This document shows, piece after piece, positions 1-10,830 of a DNA stretch of 64,000 nt. This DNA is from Bimastos eiseni (Eukaryota > Annelida > Clitellata > Crassiclitellata > Lumbricidae): NCBI GenBank assembly GCA_959347315.1, contig OY365809.1, positions 43,698,568-43,762,567 on the forward strand. The letters are read 5' to 3'. The stretch's first letter is position 1. Each line of letters opens with the position of its first letter. A model generated the notes under the pieces. It was not told the DNA's origin, searched no databases, and worked only from the letters and a program-made list of their open reading frames with translations. Made by a program: the position numbers and the translations under genes.

Positions 1-474
1 TTCACGAGCGATGCGTCGCATGAGAGGGCTTGTCTAGAGTATCGTTGTCCACTCTCGATGCAAGGACCGATATACGACGATATACAACTGGTTCCTTCCC
101 ATACATAGGGTCGACGTAACTAAGCGCTGTGTGTTTTGTAAAGAAAACACATACGATTTGTCACGACTAATAATGTCTTCTGATTCTAGGTAGGAAAGAA
201 CGTCGCAACTGAAATATACGATGCATCCCATCTAGAAGCATAGGGAGTTCCTTCCGCCCCTGTGGCAGGACCCTGCGATTCACTGAAGTTCTGCCAACTT
301 TTGACCCACACACTGAAACCTTGAGAGTTTCGTTCCGTGTCTCCACCTTCTCGATTCTATCCATACACACCCGAATGCGCCCCATCAACCCATTCCTTCT
401 TCAGGTCCTACCCCACCCACCCGGATTCGCACCATCCATCCATACTCACCCTCACCCTCACCCACTCTGATCCA

Positions 475-830
475 TCACCCACTCACGGCCACTCTAGCCA
501 CCCACCCTGACACACCCACCCACTCGGACCAGCCCCCACAACCACCAAAGAGACCAGCCCGACCACCACCCACGTATTCCAACCTCCAGCCACCATGTCC
601 AAGCCCCCATCTGGACCTATCCCCAATCACCCTGACCCACCCACCCACCCGTACTCGGACCAGGACCAGCCCCCACCAGTGCCACCACCACCAAGCGCCC
701 CACCCACACTCACCCACCCACCCAGACCTGCCCGACCACCACCCACATATTCTAACCTCCACCGACCAGGTCCAACCCCCATCTGGACCTATCCCCACCC
801 ACCCTGACCCATCCACAACCCTCTGACCAA
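475..830. repeat. C/A-rich minisatellite, ~173-bp period, G-quadruplex motif on minus strand
   Basis: The stretch GCCCGACCACCACCCAC followed by a TATTC(C/T)AACCTCC block occurs at 557 and again at 730, and the block reading CCCCCATCTGGACCTATCCCC also recurs, so the unit is about 173 bp with a little over two copies. The + strand is almost free of G runs and full of CCCA. At 636-650 there are four C3 runs with 1-base spacers, so the minus strand can form a compact G-quadruplex. The long reading frames across it are W/G- or P/H-rich translations of the repeat and are not genes. Confidence 0.75.
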
Positions 831-959
831 TTCCAAACCCACCCACTCTCCCCACACACCAACCAGCCAGCGCCCGAGGCATCACCTATTAATTCCATCC
901 CGGACGTCATTGACTGTGTAATCTCAAGTGGCCTAAACAAGAAGCGGAATCTTTTTGCT

Positions 960-1720
960 ACACGTACCCTCCAACCCTCCCTCTCTTCCTCCCTCCCTCC
1001 CGCCTTGATAAGAAGCCCACCGAACCAGAATGGCTGTACAAGAGCCTCCGCCCATTACACACGAACCCTAAACGACCGTCCCTCCTACACTCTCTCATGT
1101 ACCCTCATCCTCCCAACGATTCCCAGCTCCTCCCCCCAATCCATAGCCTCCTTCGTCGTCATCTGTCTGTCTGTCTTGTTCCTCCTCATCTCAATGGCTG
1201 CAGGGAAATTGAAAAAACGTAATGACTGTGTAAATCGCATTCGATGCATCGTAAAAAGTGAACCGTCTCCCTACAGACCCTGCCCCACTCTGGTTATCAT
1301 CGGTCTCTGTGTCTGTGTCATTGTCTTTGTCTGTCTATGTTTCTGCATATATGTCTCTGTCTGTCTGAGTCTGTCTGTGTCTGTCTGTGTCTGTCTGTCT
1401 ACCTATCTACCTCTCTCCTTCCCTCCCTTCCACCCTTGCTCTCTCCCTCTCTCCCTCCCTCCCTGCCTCCTTCCCTCCCTTCTTAAACCCTTTTCCCGTT
1501 TTCGACCACCCTGACCGTCTGCCAACCATTCCATCAGCAAGATTTCCATCAGTTGGGTTCGGGTGCTGAGGTCGGTCTAGCGAATGGCATCGATTGAAGG
1601 AGAGAGAAAGAGAGACAGACAGACAGACAGAAAGTGAGACAGACAGACAGAGACAGACAGAGACAAACAGACAGACAGAGTAGCTCGCGGAGTAGCTAAG
1701 TAGGAGGAGGAGGTAATAGC
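960..1720. repeat. TGTC/TCTG and CCCT arrays followed by GACA array
   Basis: From about 1300 to 1500 the + strand is TGTCTG repeats passing into CCCT/CCTT. From 1598 to 1682 the polarity flips to GACA/GAGA. The two arms (TGTC on the left, GACA on the right) are complementary in kind and could pair across about 200 bases. No gene is seen. Confidence 0.7.
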
Positions 1721-1799
1721 CACTGTATGTTGTTGCTCATCGATTGTCTAATTCGACCGTTGCTCTTGTTCGACTCTCCATTCCACGGTCAAACATTCG

Positions 1800-2110
1800 T
1801 TTGTTGTTTCCTTCCTACCTTCCTTCCCGTCTTTTCTTTCTGTCCTTTTAAATGTCACTCGTTCATGCTTGATTTCATTCCTCTTTCTATCCATCTCCCT
1901 CTTTATTTCTTTATTTCTTTTTTCTTTCTTTCTTTCTTTCTTTCTTTACTCTCCTTCCTCCATCTGTCAATCTTTCCAATCATCCATTTTTCCCTCTTTA
2001 ATTTCTCTCCTCCAACCATCCCAACATCATTCCAACCACCTTCTTCTTTGCTTGCTCATTTCTTTATTCTCTTCCCTCCCTCCCTCATTCCATGATCCAT
2101 CCTCTTTCCT
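1800..2110. repeat. pyrimidine-rich tract (CTTT/CCTT)
   Basis: Nearly all bases are C or T on the + strand, with a TTTC array at about 1919-1948. Overlapping open frames are F/L/S-only translations of the tract. Confidence 0.7.
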
Positions 2111-2240
2111 TCTATTATTCCTTTCTTATTTCCAGCTCACTGTCTCCTGGACTTGAAACCCATCTGCAATCGAGAGTGTCGTCGGGAGTGATCGAACGAT
2201 TGTTCTGGATGTCTGCACCTCCTCCTCGTGGATATATTCA

Positions 2241-2392
2241 GTGACCTACCTCTTTGTCTCTCTGTCTGTCTGTCTCTCTCTCTCCCTGTCTGTTTCTCTC
2301 GCTCTCTGTCTCTGTCTCTGTCTCTTTCTCTTTCTCTCTGTCTCTCTGTCTCTCTGTCTCTCTGTCTCTCTGTCTCTGTCTCTGTCTCTGTC

Positions 2393-2425
<33 letters not shown>

Positions 2426-2575
2426 TTCTCTATCTCTATCTCTATCTCTATCTGTCTGTCTCTCTTTCCGTCTCTGTCTCTGTCTCTCTCTCTCTCTTCT
2501 CTTTCTCTCTCTACTTGTCTCTCTGTCTCTCCGCCTCTGTCCGTCTGTCTGTCTGTCTGTTTCTCTCTCCTCCCT
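2241..2575. repeat. (TCTG)n/(TC)n compound microsatellite
   Basis: This is a run of TCTG, TC and CTAT units over about 330 bases. All three forward frames stay open because the units lack stops, which explains the serine/leucine/cysteine open frames. Confidence 0.9.
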
Positions 2576-2599
2576 CAGCTGTTATCGATCAATCGACGC

Positions 2600-3145
2600 C
2601 ATTAACACCCTATGCCTTGATCCTTTCTCCTCCTCTTCTTCTCCGCTTCCTCCTCACAGTCAGCTTTTTATTTCCTTTATCCTCATCTACATTTCACCCT
2701 CCTCAAAGTCTTCATATTCTTCTCCGTATCTTCCTTTCTCGCTCTTCCTCCTCTGTCTCTTCCTCCTGTACCTCCTCCTGTTCCTCCTCCTCCTCTGTCT
2801 AATCTCCTTGTTCCTTCTCCTTCTTCTCCTTCTTCTCCCATTCCTTCTCTTCCTCTATGCGCCTCCTTCTGCTCTTCCCCTCTTCTCTCTGTCTTTCTCT
2901 CTCGCTGTCCCTCCACTATATTCCTTTTCTTCTTCTTCTACCCCTTGCTCTTCCTCCTCCTCCATTTCGTTTTGACCCTCATCATTTCCCTATTCCTCGT
3001 TGACCCTGGCCCCCCTCCTAATCCTCCTTCATCTCCTCCTCCTCCTCCTCTTCTTCCTCCTTTCCTTTTCTTCTTGTTCTTCTTGTTCTTCTTCTTCCTT
3101 CTCCTCCTCTTCCTCCTTTTCGTCCTCCTCCTCCTAACTCAACCA
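2600..3145. repeat. long homopyrimidine-like tract (CCT/CTT)
   Basis: About 540 bases are dominated by CCT and CTT triplets on the + strand, with few purines. Such tracts with mirror symmetry can form triplex (H-DNA). There is no coding evidence. Confidence 0.8.
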
Positions 3146-3219
3146 CCGACCGTCAACGGACTCTGTCTGTGCACGCAAGAATGGTTCCGTTCGACAATAG
3201 GGCAGGACTTACATACAAA

Positions 3220-3290
3220 AGTCAGACAGACAGACAGACAGACAGGCAAGCAAACAGGCAAGCAAACAGGCAGAGACAAACACACGTATA
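3220..3290. repeat. (CAGA)n and CAAACAGG tandem units
   Basis: CAGA units are followed by three to four copies of an 8-bp unit reading roughly GGCAAGCAAACA. Only low-complexity sequence is visible here, then non-coding sequence to about 3760. Confidence 0.6.
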
Positions 3291-3759
3291 CACATGCAGA
3301 TCAACGCAGATTGTACGCATATACGTGGTCAGGTAGAGACAGGCGCTAGATAGGCAGCCGACTAGAGGCGGAACGGATCACGCCGCTGACCTGCTGACCC
3401 CTCAGCTGACCCCTCGGCAAACCTCCGATGGTCATCGACGCCAACAGACGGCGCTGCGCATCGCATTAAACCGAATGCGGTGGTGTGCTAGAAACAGGAA
3501 AAACGGCACGAGGTGCTGACCGAATTCTTACATCTGAAATCGACGATTACATGGAAAAAGGTCAACCAGTCGAAACGAGTTTCATTTTAATGCCCGAAGC
3601 CACTGCTGACGTACTTCACAGGGTGCGGTTTGCATGTGTACGGGCTGGTGGCACGTACGCATTTGTATATGGATAGAACATTGATGAGGAGACAGAAGGA
3701 CGACTACGCTTTGACGCCAGCATCTCAGCACCGCCCACCCGATCGATCGATCTCTCCCA

Positions 3760-3870
3760 TCGTCCTACTCCTTCTCCTCCTCTGTCTGTCTGTCTGTCGG
3801 TCTGTCGCTTCTCTCTCTCTCTATCTGTCTGTCTCTGTCTCTCTATCTCTCTCTGTCTCCCTCGTAGCAA
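3760..3870. repeat. (TCTG)/(TC) microsatellite
   Basis: A short TCTG and CTCT array at about 3776-3865 borders the CpG-rich island that begins at about 3890. Confidence 0.7.
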
Positions 3871-3889
3871 CCGATAGATGGGCTTATGC

Positions 3890-5186
3890 CACCGACCATA
3901 GCGGCCGCAGCAGCAGCAGCAGGCGCCTTGGCTCTCCCTTCGACGTCTCCTGCAACCCTCGCCCTGCAACATCAGCAGCAGCATCACAGGCAATCTCCGT
4001 CCAAGCTGCGCGCGCACGGCCTCTGCGGTGGCCGCACGCACGCGCAGGCACGAGCGCCCAGATCCCGGGCTGACGGATCACGCGCGCGCCGGGCACGCCT
4101 TCCTTTCTCGCCGCTGGAGGGAGATTTGCGAGGGGTGGCCACAGATCGTGCGGAAACGGTCGGGAAAATGTCGACAGCGGTGGTGGCATTGTTGTACGGG
4201 GCCGTCGAAACCGCCTGGAATATTGATCAGTGATGGGAAAATTGAAGTTGAATGCGCAGCAGCAGTACCACCATCACCATCACCACCACCGCCATCATCA
4301 CTGGCTGATGCTGTTACAACGGCGATTGTAGCGCTGAGTCAGCGCGTTGCGTTTTTTAAACGACTTGTTCTCTTGCCACCGCCACCGCAGTTTAAGCGTG
4401 GTCATTTCAACAGGGCCACGATATATGGGCCAGGTCTTCTGGGAGTGTTTCGTTCAGCACGTGGGGAGCTGGTCGTATTCGTAGAGGGAGGTGAAGAGGT
4501 TCTCTGGAGCGATCTTTGCTGGAGTGGATTGCTTCTGCCTCTTCGGTGGCGCCTACCGAATTGGTTGGACTGTGTCGCTGTTCGCTGGGACACCAACAGA
4601 CTGGTTGACTCTAGGAAGGAAGGAAGTAAGGAAAGAAGGAAGAAAGGAAGAAAGGAAGGAAGGAAGGTCGATCAATCGCAGTCCGTCCGTTATCGCCACC
4701 CGCAGGCGTAACTCTCGACGATCGTTAACGCGTCTGACGTGGAGCGACCCGCTCTCACGTGGCCGTCTCAACCCCCGCCGATATCGCCGCGGGGCAATCC
4801 GCAGACCAGTACGACGCCAATATCAGAGGCCAGGGCGAAGAAGGACACTCTCCTCTATCGACGGTACGTCAGGACGAGTCGCGTTCCTCCGAGGAGCAGG
4901 TCAAGGCTGTAAGGAGCCGCGTTACAGACCACCGGCGAGACAATCGGTCGGCGAATTATCAGCGTAATTACATTCAGACGGCTGGCGCTCGCACGGCCGC
5001 GCCGCCTAAGAAGCCGATTACCGGCATCTGCGTCGCTGAAACGCCCGAAGAGCACCGACCGCCTCAGAACAGGTGGTCGCTCCTCGCATTAGGGATGATT
5101 TCTCTGGAGCGTTGGCGCTCACTCTAGCTGCCAGGAGCGTCTGTGCTGCATAGGAATTGGTGGCGGTTGCCCTCGTGTTATCGTCG
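3890..5186 (+). promoter_or_regulatory. GC- and CpG-rich island upstream of the TMEM145-like gene
   Basis: Base composition changes sharply from about 3890. CGCGCGC and GCGGCCGC-type words, CAG/GCA triplet runs and many CpGs appear, unlike the CpG-poor flanks. The island runs into the coding sequence that starts at 5187. Open frames here (for example 4028-4711 and 4759-5127) have arginine-rich, biased translations and no recognisable domain. I read the stretch as promoter plus 5' leader; an upstream non-coding or short coding exon is possible. A GGAA/GGAAGG array lies at 4613-4668. Confidence 0.5.
4613..4668. repeat. purine microsatellite (GGAA)n
   Basis: GGAA/GAAA units of about 55 bases sit inside the GC-rich island. 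GGAA arrays are potential ETS-factor sites, but nothing shows use here. Confidence 0.7.
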
Positions 5187-6692
5187 ATGGCTGGTGGTAG
5201 GGGGCTGGTCGTGCGGTCGTCGTTGGACCAAAGGGAACGGCCTGACGGAGTCTGGTCACGCTCCTGGGGTAACCTCCGTCCCAGGCGGCGGCTCGTCGCC
5301 ATTTTCCAGTTCTGTAGGTTCCGCTATCAGTGGCGCAAGTGCCGCGGTTATTTCACCGTCTGTTTCCTGGTCATGATCGCCCTCACCCGCGAGACCCAAG
5401 CGCTCTACCGATCCGGACCTGGCAAGGGTCTGGACCCACCTGGTGCGAAAGGAAGGTCCGCATTGCGAGGGGCGAGACCGGAGCCGGGGAAGCGAGCGGC
5501 CGACGGAGTTGGGATTCCTTGCATCTACGAGGGACATCTGCAGACGGAGAAGAACTGGTACGGGTACCTGGCGAATATCAGCGTTCGCACCACAGGCCAG
5601 CTGATCTTTGAATTTGCCTACCCCGCCGACAGGTGCTGCCAGAACGTCCTCTTCTACCTAGAGGACCAGCTACCGCTGATGGGTCCTCGCATGAACTGCT
5701 GGCAGCGAGAGTACCTCCTGCGACCGGAGGACGACCAGATCCTCCGTCTGACGCCCAGTTTTTCTTGGTCCGGTTGTCATCTGACGAAACACGAAGGCGC
5801 CGACATGTTCGTCTGTAAGGGAGGACGTAGTTTCTCCGTCGATTCCATCAACGGTCGACTCACCACCTGGTACATAGCCGTCAGCAACTGCGCCATCCTC
5901 CAGGGACTCGACCTCCTCTACCGCTTCGAGATCTACGGTCATGTAGGCGACTGCAGCCAACCGGCACCGACGGGGCATGACGTCACGACGGCTGTTGTTG
6001 CCAAGAGTTCCGTCGTCAAGGCGTCGCTGACGCCCCGCGAAGCGACCAACACCCACCAACACAAGGACTCCGAGACGTGCGTCTTCCAGGGTAGCATCAA
6101 CACGACCAACTCCTGGTACGGGTTCATCCGCAATCTGTCGCTGAACAGCGGCGGCGGATTTCGCTACGCGTTCACCTATCCGCTGTTGATGCAAGTCCAA
6201 AACGTCATCCTCTATTCGGAGAACGACATCAAGAGGCTCGACTGGGAGATGTCGTGCTGGGAAAAGGAGTACATCATATCGGCCGAGATGGTTCCGAGGC
6301 AGATACTCGACATGAGTTTCCGGTCGATGTGGAACGGCTGTTCGTCCAACCACACCGCCGCAACGACGTCGTCGATGACCTCCCCTGGCAACATCACCTG
6401 CGTCGGGCATCGCGTCTTCGACTCTCCGCAGAAGGTCTTCATGGCGTTGAGCAACTGTCGCAGCACCAATGGACTCCAGCTGAACTACCGTTTCGAGATC
6501 TTCGGGTACAACGACGTCTGCTCCGGATCCGCTGCGTCCAAGTTGCTTCGGTGGACTGGCGATGGGTTCTGGACGTCTCTAGGCGCTGGCGGACCCTCGT
6601 TACGTATAATCGGTCTCGCCGTGACCGCAGCGATCCTTGTGATTTCTTTCCATTCAGGACCCCAGCGATCGCAACTACTCACGACCAGGTGA
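5187..6692 (+). CDS. intronless secreted/membrane-anchored protein with two TMEM145-type (GOST) lumenal domains
   Basis: The frame from ATG 5187 gives 501 residues; the frame is open upstream to a TTG at 5157, but 5187 is the first ATG. After a basic stretch (about residues 40-54) a short hydrophobic segment (54-66, around YFTVCFLVMIAL) could be a signal anchor, although the long N-region is odd. Two homologous repeats follow, about 112-256 and 298-445, sharing WYG(Y/F), (F/Y)xFxYP, QNV(L/I)xY, M(N/S)CWxxEY, W(S/N)GC, (I/M)A(V/L)SNC, and GLxLxYRFEI(Y/F)G ending in Cys. Repeat 1 keeps an RCCQN pair (Cys150-151) that repeat 2 lacks. The pattern (FxYPxxxCCQN, RPExxQxLxLT, SWSGC, YIAxSxC) matches the lumenal domain of TMEM145 as I remember it. 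No 7TM region follows: the C-terminus has one hydrophobic stretch (about 474-488) and a 13-residue polar tail, so it is a single-pass or possibly GPI-anchored protein. Function unknown. The domain call is fairly sure; the start is uncertain. Confidence 0.75.
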   Translation: MAGGRGLVVRSSLDQRERPDGVWSRSWGNLRPRRRLVAIFQFCRFRYQWRKCRGYFTVCFLVMIALTRETQALYRSGPGKGLDPPGAKGRSALRGARPEPGKRAADGVGIPCIYEGHLQTEKNWYGYLANISVRTTGQLIFEFAYPADRCCQNVLFYLEDQLPLMGPRMNCWQREYLLRPEDDQILRLTPSFSWSGCHLTKHEGADMFVCKGGRSFSVDSINGRLTTWYIAVSNCAILQGLDLLYRFEIYGHVGDCSQPAPTGHDVTTAVVAKSSVVKASLTPREATNTHQHKDSETCVFQGSINTTNSWYGFIRNLSLNSGGGFRYAFTYPLLMQVQNVILYSENDIKRLDWEMSCWEKEYIISAEMVPRQILDMSFRSMWNGCSSNHTAATTSSMTSPGNITCVGHRVFDSPQKVFMALSNCRSTNGLQLNYRFEIFGYNDVCSGSAASKLLRWTGDGFWTSLGAGGPSLRIIGLAVTAAILVISFHSGPQRSQLLTTR

Positions 6693-8400
6693 CGACAGGT
6701 CAATCAGAGCCCTACCTACCGTCGACGTTGCCGCTTGGAGCAGCATAGATTCTCTAGGTGAAACAGAGGTCCTGGTCTCTGGAAGTATAGACCTCCCAGT
6801 GTGTAAGGGTCTTGTCAGTCACATGTTGAAGTGCACCAGAGCAATAACAGGTGCGTCCAGCCGCGGGTGACAAGATTCCCGGCGTGAAGACCGGAATACG
6901 AAGGATGGCGGATGGATGAATGTTCGAGAAAGAAATCAGGGCATTAGCTGTCTTGAGTCTTGTCAGCATCTGGGAAATGTTTACTCTGAACCCTGCTACA
7001 CTTCCGCAATCCGCTCACGACCGTTTCGTTGACCGCGTGCACTTTTGGTGAATTGCAGAACTCTGCGATTCGTCGCGGATTTTCCTGACGAGAAGAGAAG
7101 AGGCCGAGCAAAGAGGAACGCCTAAATTACTACACTTGAATGCATTGCAGTCGTTGGCACACGTGTGCGGTCCGTTTGTTGCTTATTCAATCGTTATTCT
7201 AAACGCTTGAGCGTCTGCTGTGTGCACTCTGTAGATAATTGTTCATCTGGTGGATTACGGAGGTCTGTTAAAGTCTTCAGAGCTTGAATGGAATTGTTAG
7301 CCAGTTGGACAAATGCAATATAGGTAAGGCAAGGTCGATGTGGACGACCTTGGAGGCCGCATCCACTACCACCACAATACTGACTTCTATATACCACTCC
7401 TACTATCAGCACCATCACCACTATTACTAACACCACTACATTACAATCAACGTATTTACGACTTTAATTATTACTACTGCTGTTCGTAAGACTTGCTGAT
7501 GAGCTTTGTTACAGTTTTTGGCCCGACAGAAGATGTGCTGTTTTATGGGGTTACATATGCTGGGGGTAATTTAATCTATTCCATAGCTACTGCATCATGT
7601 ATCTCCCGTCTTAGAATGTATACATTCTTATGATGCAGACAATTCAAGAGCAGCTTTAAAGATACTAAATTATTGGCCATACGGATGGTCTCAACATTTT
7701 AAGGGCAAATGTCGGATCCACGCCTCAGTCTGTCGTTCAGAAAGCCAGCCAGCCACTATGAGGGCCTTCCATAAAGCAGGTGTGGAAGAGCCACAAAGAA
7801 CACGCCAATCCAGCGCAGTCACATATGGGAAGAACTCTGGCAGAAGCGGTCAGCAGTGTTTCTAGAACTCTTACTCAGACTCGCTTTAGCATCCACCCTC
7901 CAATCCTAGGCCAAAGCGACACCCACTTAACAGCTACTCTACCTCCTCTGACCCTCTGGAAATCAGACTCTGACCTTCCTCGGACTACCCTTTAGACAAC
8001 CCATTCGATTTGCCGCTGCGCTCGGTAATAAGCTGGTTCCCTAGCCTTGGCTTTTGAGCGGTTGACGCAGCTGAAAAGTACCAGACTAACTATACGTTTC
8101 TACATGAGCATTGAGTGATTACAACGATAACTGTCTGGATAAGTTTCAAACTCCACAAGTCACAATCCTAAGATAAACTAAATAGACCCTACAGAGATGT
8201 TAAATCCAGCTGTTCCGACAAGTCTTCCAAGTGTGGAGATTCAGCTGCGAACACCACTGGTCTGAAGTTGCAGTAGCTACTGGAGGGTTCGTTAGTGTTC
8301 ACAATTGCAGAACTTTGTTATTAGTCATTAGTCTTCCACCATCCTATAGCTGTGTATATGCCTCACTTCATGTGGCAAATCTGAAGTCACTTCAATTAGG
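6693..8400. other. no gene seen
   Basis: This is A/T-leaning unique-looking sequence downstream of the TMEM145-like gene. It probably includes the 3' UTR, but I found no clear AATAAA close to the stop. Open frames are short, without domain-like sequence. Confidence 0.5.
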
Positions 8401-8562
8401 AAATCAGACGTCCAATATATGTTACGAATATAATTAATTTATTACAATATTGAGTGTAAAATTATTTGGGTTGAAATGTTTTAATCAGACGTCCAATATA
8501 TTTGCGAATATAATTAATTTGTTTCAACAGGGACTGTTAAAATTATTAGGGTTGAAATGTTT
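8401..8562. repeat. ~82-bp direct duplication
   Basis: The block starting AATCAGACGTCCAATATAT at about 8401 recurs at 8483. Both copies continue through GCGAATATAATTAATTT-like sequence and end in GGGTTGAAATGTTTT. Two copies are adjacent. Confidence 0.85.
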
Positions 8563-8579
8563 TTACGAGGCCTATTTAT

Positions 8580-8795
8580 GAAGTTAACTGATGAAGGTAT
8601 TTGGCAGCTATCTGAGGAAGATATTGTCAAAGGCATTTAAGTCATATGATGAAGATATTTACAAGAGGTATTGAAATTAAATGATGGAGGTATTGACAAT
8701 AAGTAAATAAATTGTCAGATAAAGATATTGGCAAGGGGTAAGTAAATTAACTGATTGAAATATTGACTATGGGTCTATAAATTTAGTGATAGAAT
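8580..8795. repeat. ~35-bp minisatellite, about six units
   Basis: Degenerate units read roughly AACTGATGAAGATATTGGC followed by AAGGGGTATTTAAATT. Each has TGATGAAGATATT or a variant (GAGGAAGATATTG, GATGGAGGTATTG, AGATAAAGATATTGG, TGATTGAAATATTG). The array directly follows the 82-bp duplication. Confidence 0.7.
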
Positions 8796-8799
8796 CCAT

Positions 8800-9640
8800 T
8801 TTACATCACATATAAGATCTATGTCTGTATTAATGCTTACGCGTGCATGTAACCAGTAAAATTATGCTTTTCTCTTATTCCAAACACTGTTAGATAAAGT
8901 CAATCCGTACCATTATGGCATATTGTACAGTGCTCTCCCTCCCGATTCTTCCACTGTTTCTATTTCCTCTTATATTCCTCTTGTTTATATTTTCTGGAGA
9001 TTCTCGTATCATCCATTCGGTGCAAGTCTCCTGTCCTGAGCGATAACTCAAAGCATGCAAACCCTGTCACGATTTTACCATTTTATCCTTAAGTTTTACA
9101 AGTTAGCAAGCAGCGCATTTTGGCGGACCGCGCGGGAATGGCGTTCCGCACCTTTTTTCAATTGCTATAAAGTAAAAAATTGTGGTTGTGCAAACACTCT
9201 GGAATTTGATATGAAACTTAAAAATTGCAATTTTAAACATTCTAAAATATATAAGTATTATTAAGTGTATAGACGGAGCTCATTGTGTCCTATGAAATTT
9301 ATTTTATTTTGTAGCAAATTCAAGCGTCGTTTCCTTAGACAATACAGATGCATTCCAGCACATTTTTTATATAAAAAACTTCACTGTCAACGAGGAATAC
9401 AGACCCATGTTCAGAAACACAATCAGAGAGTAAAATTTAACCAGACAACTCTTTTTTGCAATAATAAAATAATACGTTTTTTCTCAAAATACTTGGTAGT
9501 CCGATAGAAATTTCAATTGAAATCTAAAAAAGATTCTGCACATTGAAAGATATGAGTGCGCAAACGACTTGCTTTGTAATCTTGATGCAAATGACGAAAC
9601 AGGAACTGTTTGTTCCACTGACTAGATCTAACATTTCATA
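8800..9640. other. no gene seen
   Basis: A/T-rich sequence. Short open frames at 9055-9264 and 9265-9507 have no recognisable motif. Nothing supports a gene. Confidence 0.45.
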
Positions 9641-9643
9641 TAG

Positions 9644-9644
<1 letters not shown>

Positions 9645-9677
<33 letters not shown>
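9645..9677. repeat. (TA)n microsatellite
   Basis: A pure TA run of about 30 bases. Confidence 0.9.
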
Positions 9678-9680
<3 letters not shown>

Positions 9681-10719
9681 TGTATATGGACTGTTTGTAA
9701 CAAAATAGTCTACCAAATGCACATAGGTCCTACTGATCTCCTTTTTTGCTCGTTCGTCCCATAATACATGAATTGTGATTTTCAACTCAATCCGCTGAGT
9801 GTAGGCCTACTCAATATCCAGTTAACAGGCAGTATGACTTGCTAACAATTTTGGTGAGGTGTGATCTGGAGAGCGAGCAATGGACTGGCTGTAGGCCCTA
9901 CACTGTTGTGGTAATGGTTAAATAAGCTAGCTGGGAGTTTTAAGACAGAGAACTCAGTACCCCTACATGATTGGCAGTATTATTGCGGATTAAGCCCGGT
10001 TTGCATCAGGCCATGTTTTTCTTGGTAAACATGTCAGGTGACTCATCCCTTATCAGTCTGTACTTGATACGATGTATTCGAATATTTATATAGAACCCAT
10101 CGCAGTATAGACACTACCGTCCAACTAATCCCGGTCTATGGCCTCGGTGTATATTATTGTTTGAAGCTCTATTGCTCCTCAGTGTGTCCCCTCCACCGTT
10201 CCGCAAGTGACGCCTGAACTCTGTATTATTCGACAGTAATTTCACGGGTTCTGGTTTAATCTGAAATGGCACTTTATAAATGTGAGATCACAGTAGCAAT
10301 TGCGATTACAATTTGAATAACACTAATTGCTAACACTTTATTTGCCCTTCGTAAGTGTTGCTAAATCGGAGTTTGGGGATATCAATATTTTTCTATTAGT
10401 GAAACTTTGCTTTGATCTGTTGAAAGAAAGATAAGGAACCAGACCGGTGGCGTATTTGACTGGGCGGGGACTTAGTCCTCCCTTGCCTGGGGCTACAGAT
10501 TTTTCTTCAACAAAATATACCAGTTACTTCCTATTCCTCCAAGTCTACGTAGGCCTATATCTTTGGAAAGGAATTCCCTCTAAACAGGTTATTGGTTTAC
10601 CAACGTTGAATTTTCACTCTGAAACTATTTTAGGAGTTTGAAATTGTAAACTAAAATTTACTCTAATGCTTGGCGCATGGCACCAGCTTATTCACGAGCG
10701 CTGCGTGTTAGTATTTTTC

Positions 10720-10830
10720 GCATTAAAGGTTACAAAGGATGGCTGCACGCTTCGAAACCACCTCGCGAGTTACAAAAGTTGGCAGGACGCTATCCAACCA
10801 CTCTGCGAGTTAACAGTGATGGCGCAACCT
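10720..10830. repeat. ~48-bp degenerate tandem repeat
   Basis: Three units share GGTTACAAAGGATGGC/AGTTACAAAAGTTGGC/AGTTAACAGTGATGGC followed by GCACGCT(T)CGAA-CCACC-type sequence and a CGCGAG or TGCGAG. The flanks 9680-10720 and 10830-11785 show no gene. Confidence 0.6.

Noticed and set aside
2228..2975. Three overlapping long forward open frames (up to 244 codons)
   Set aside because: They are translations of TCTG/TC and CCT/CTT repeats; all frames stay open because the units lack stops, and the proteins are only S/L/C/F/V.
4028..5127. Open frames upstream of the TMEM145-like gene
   Set aside because: Arginine-rich frames in a GC-rich, CpG-rich leader on several frames at once, none with a recognisable domain.
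5157..5186. Extended start of the TMEM145-like protein at 5157
   Set aside because: The codon at 5157 is TTG; the first ATG in frame is 5187.
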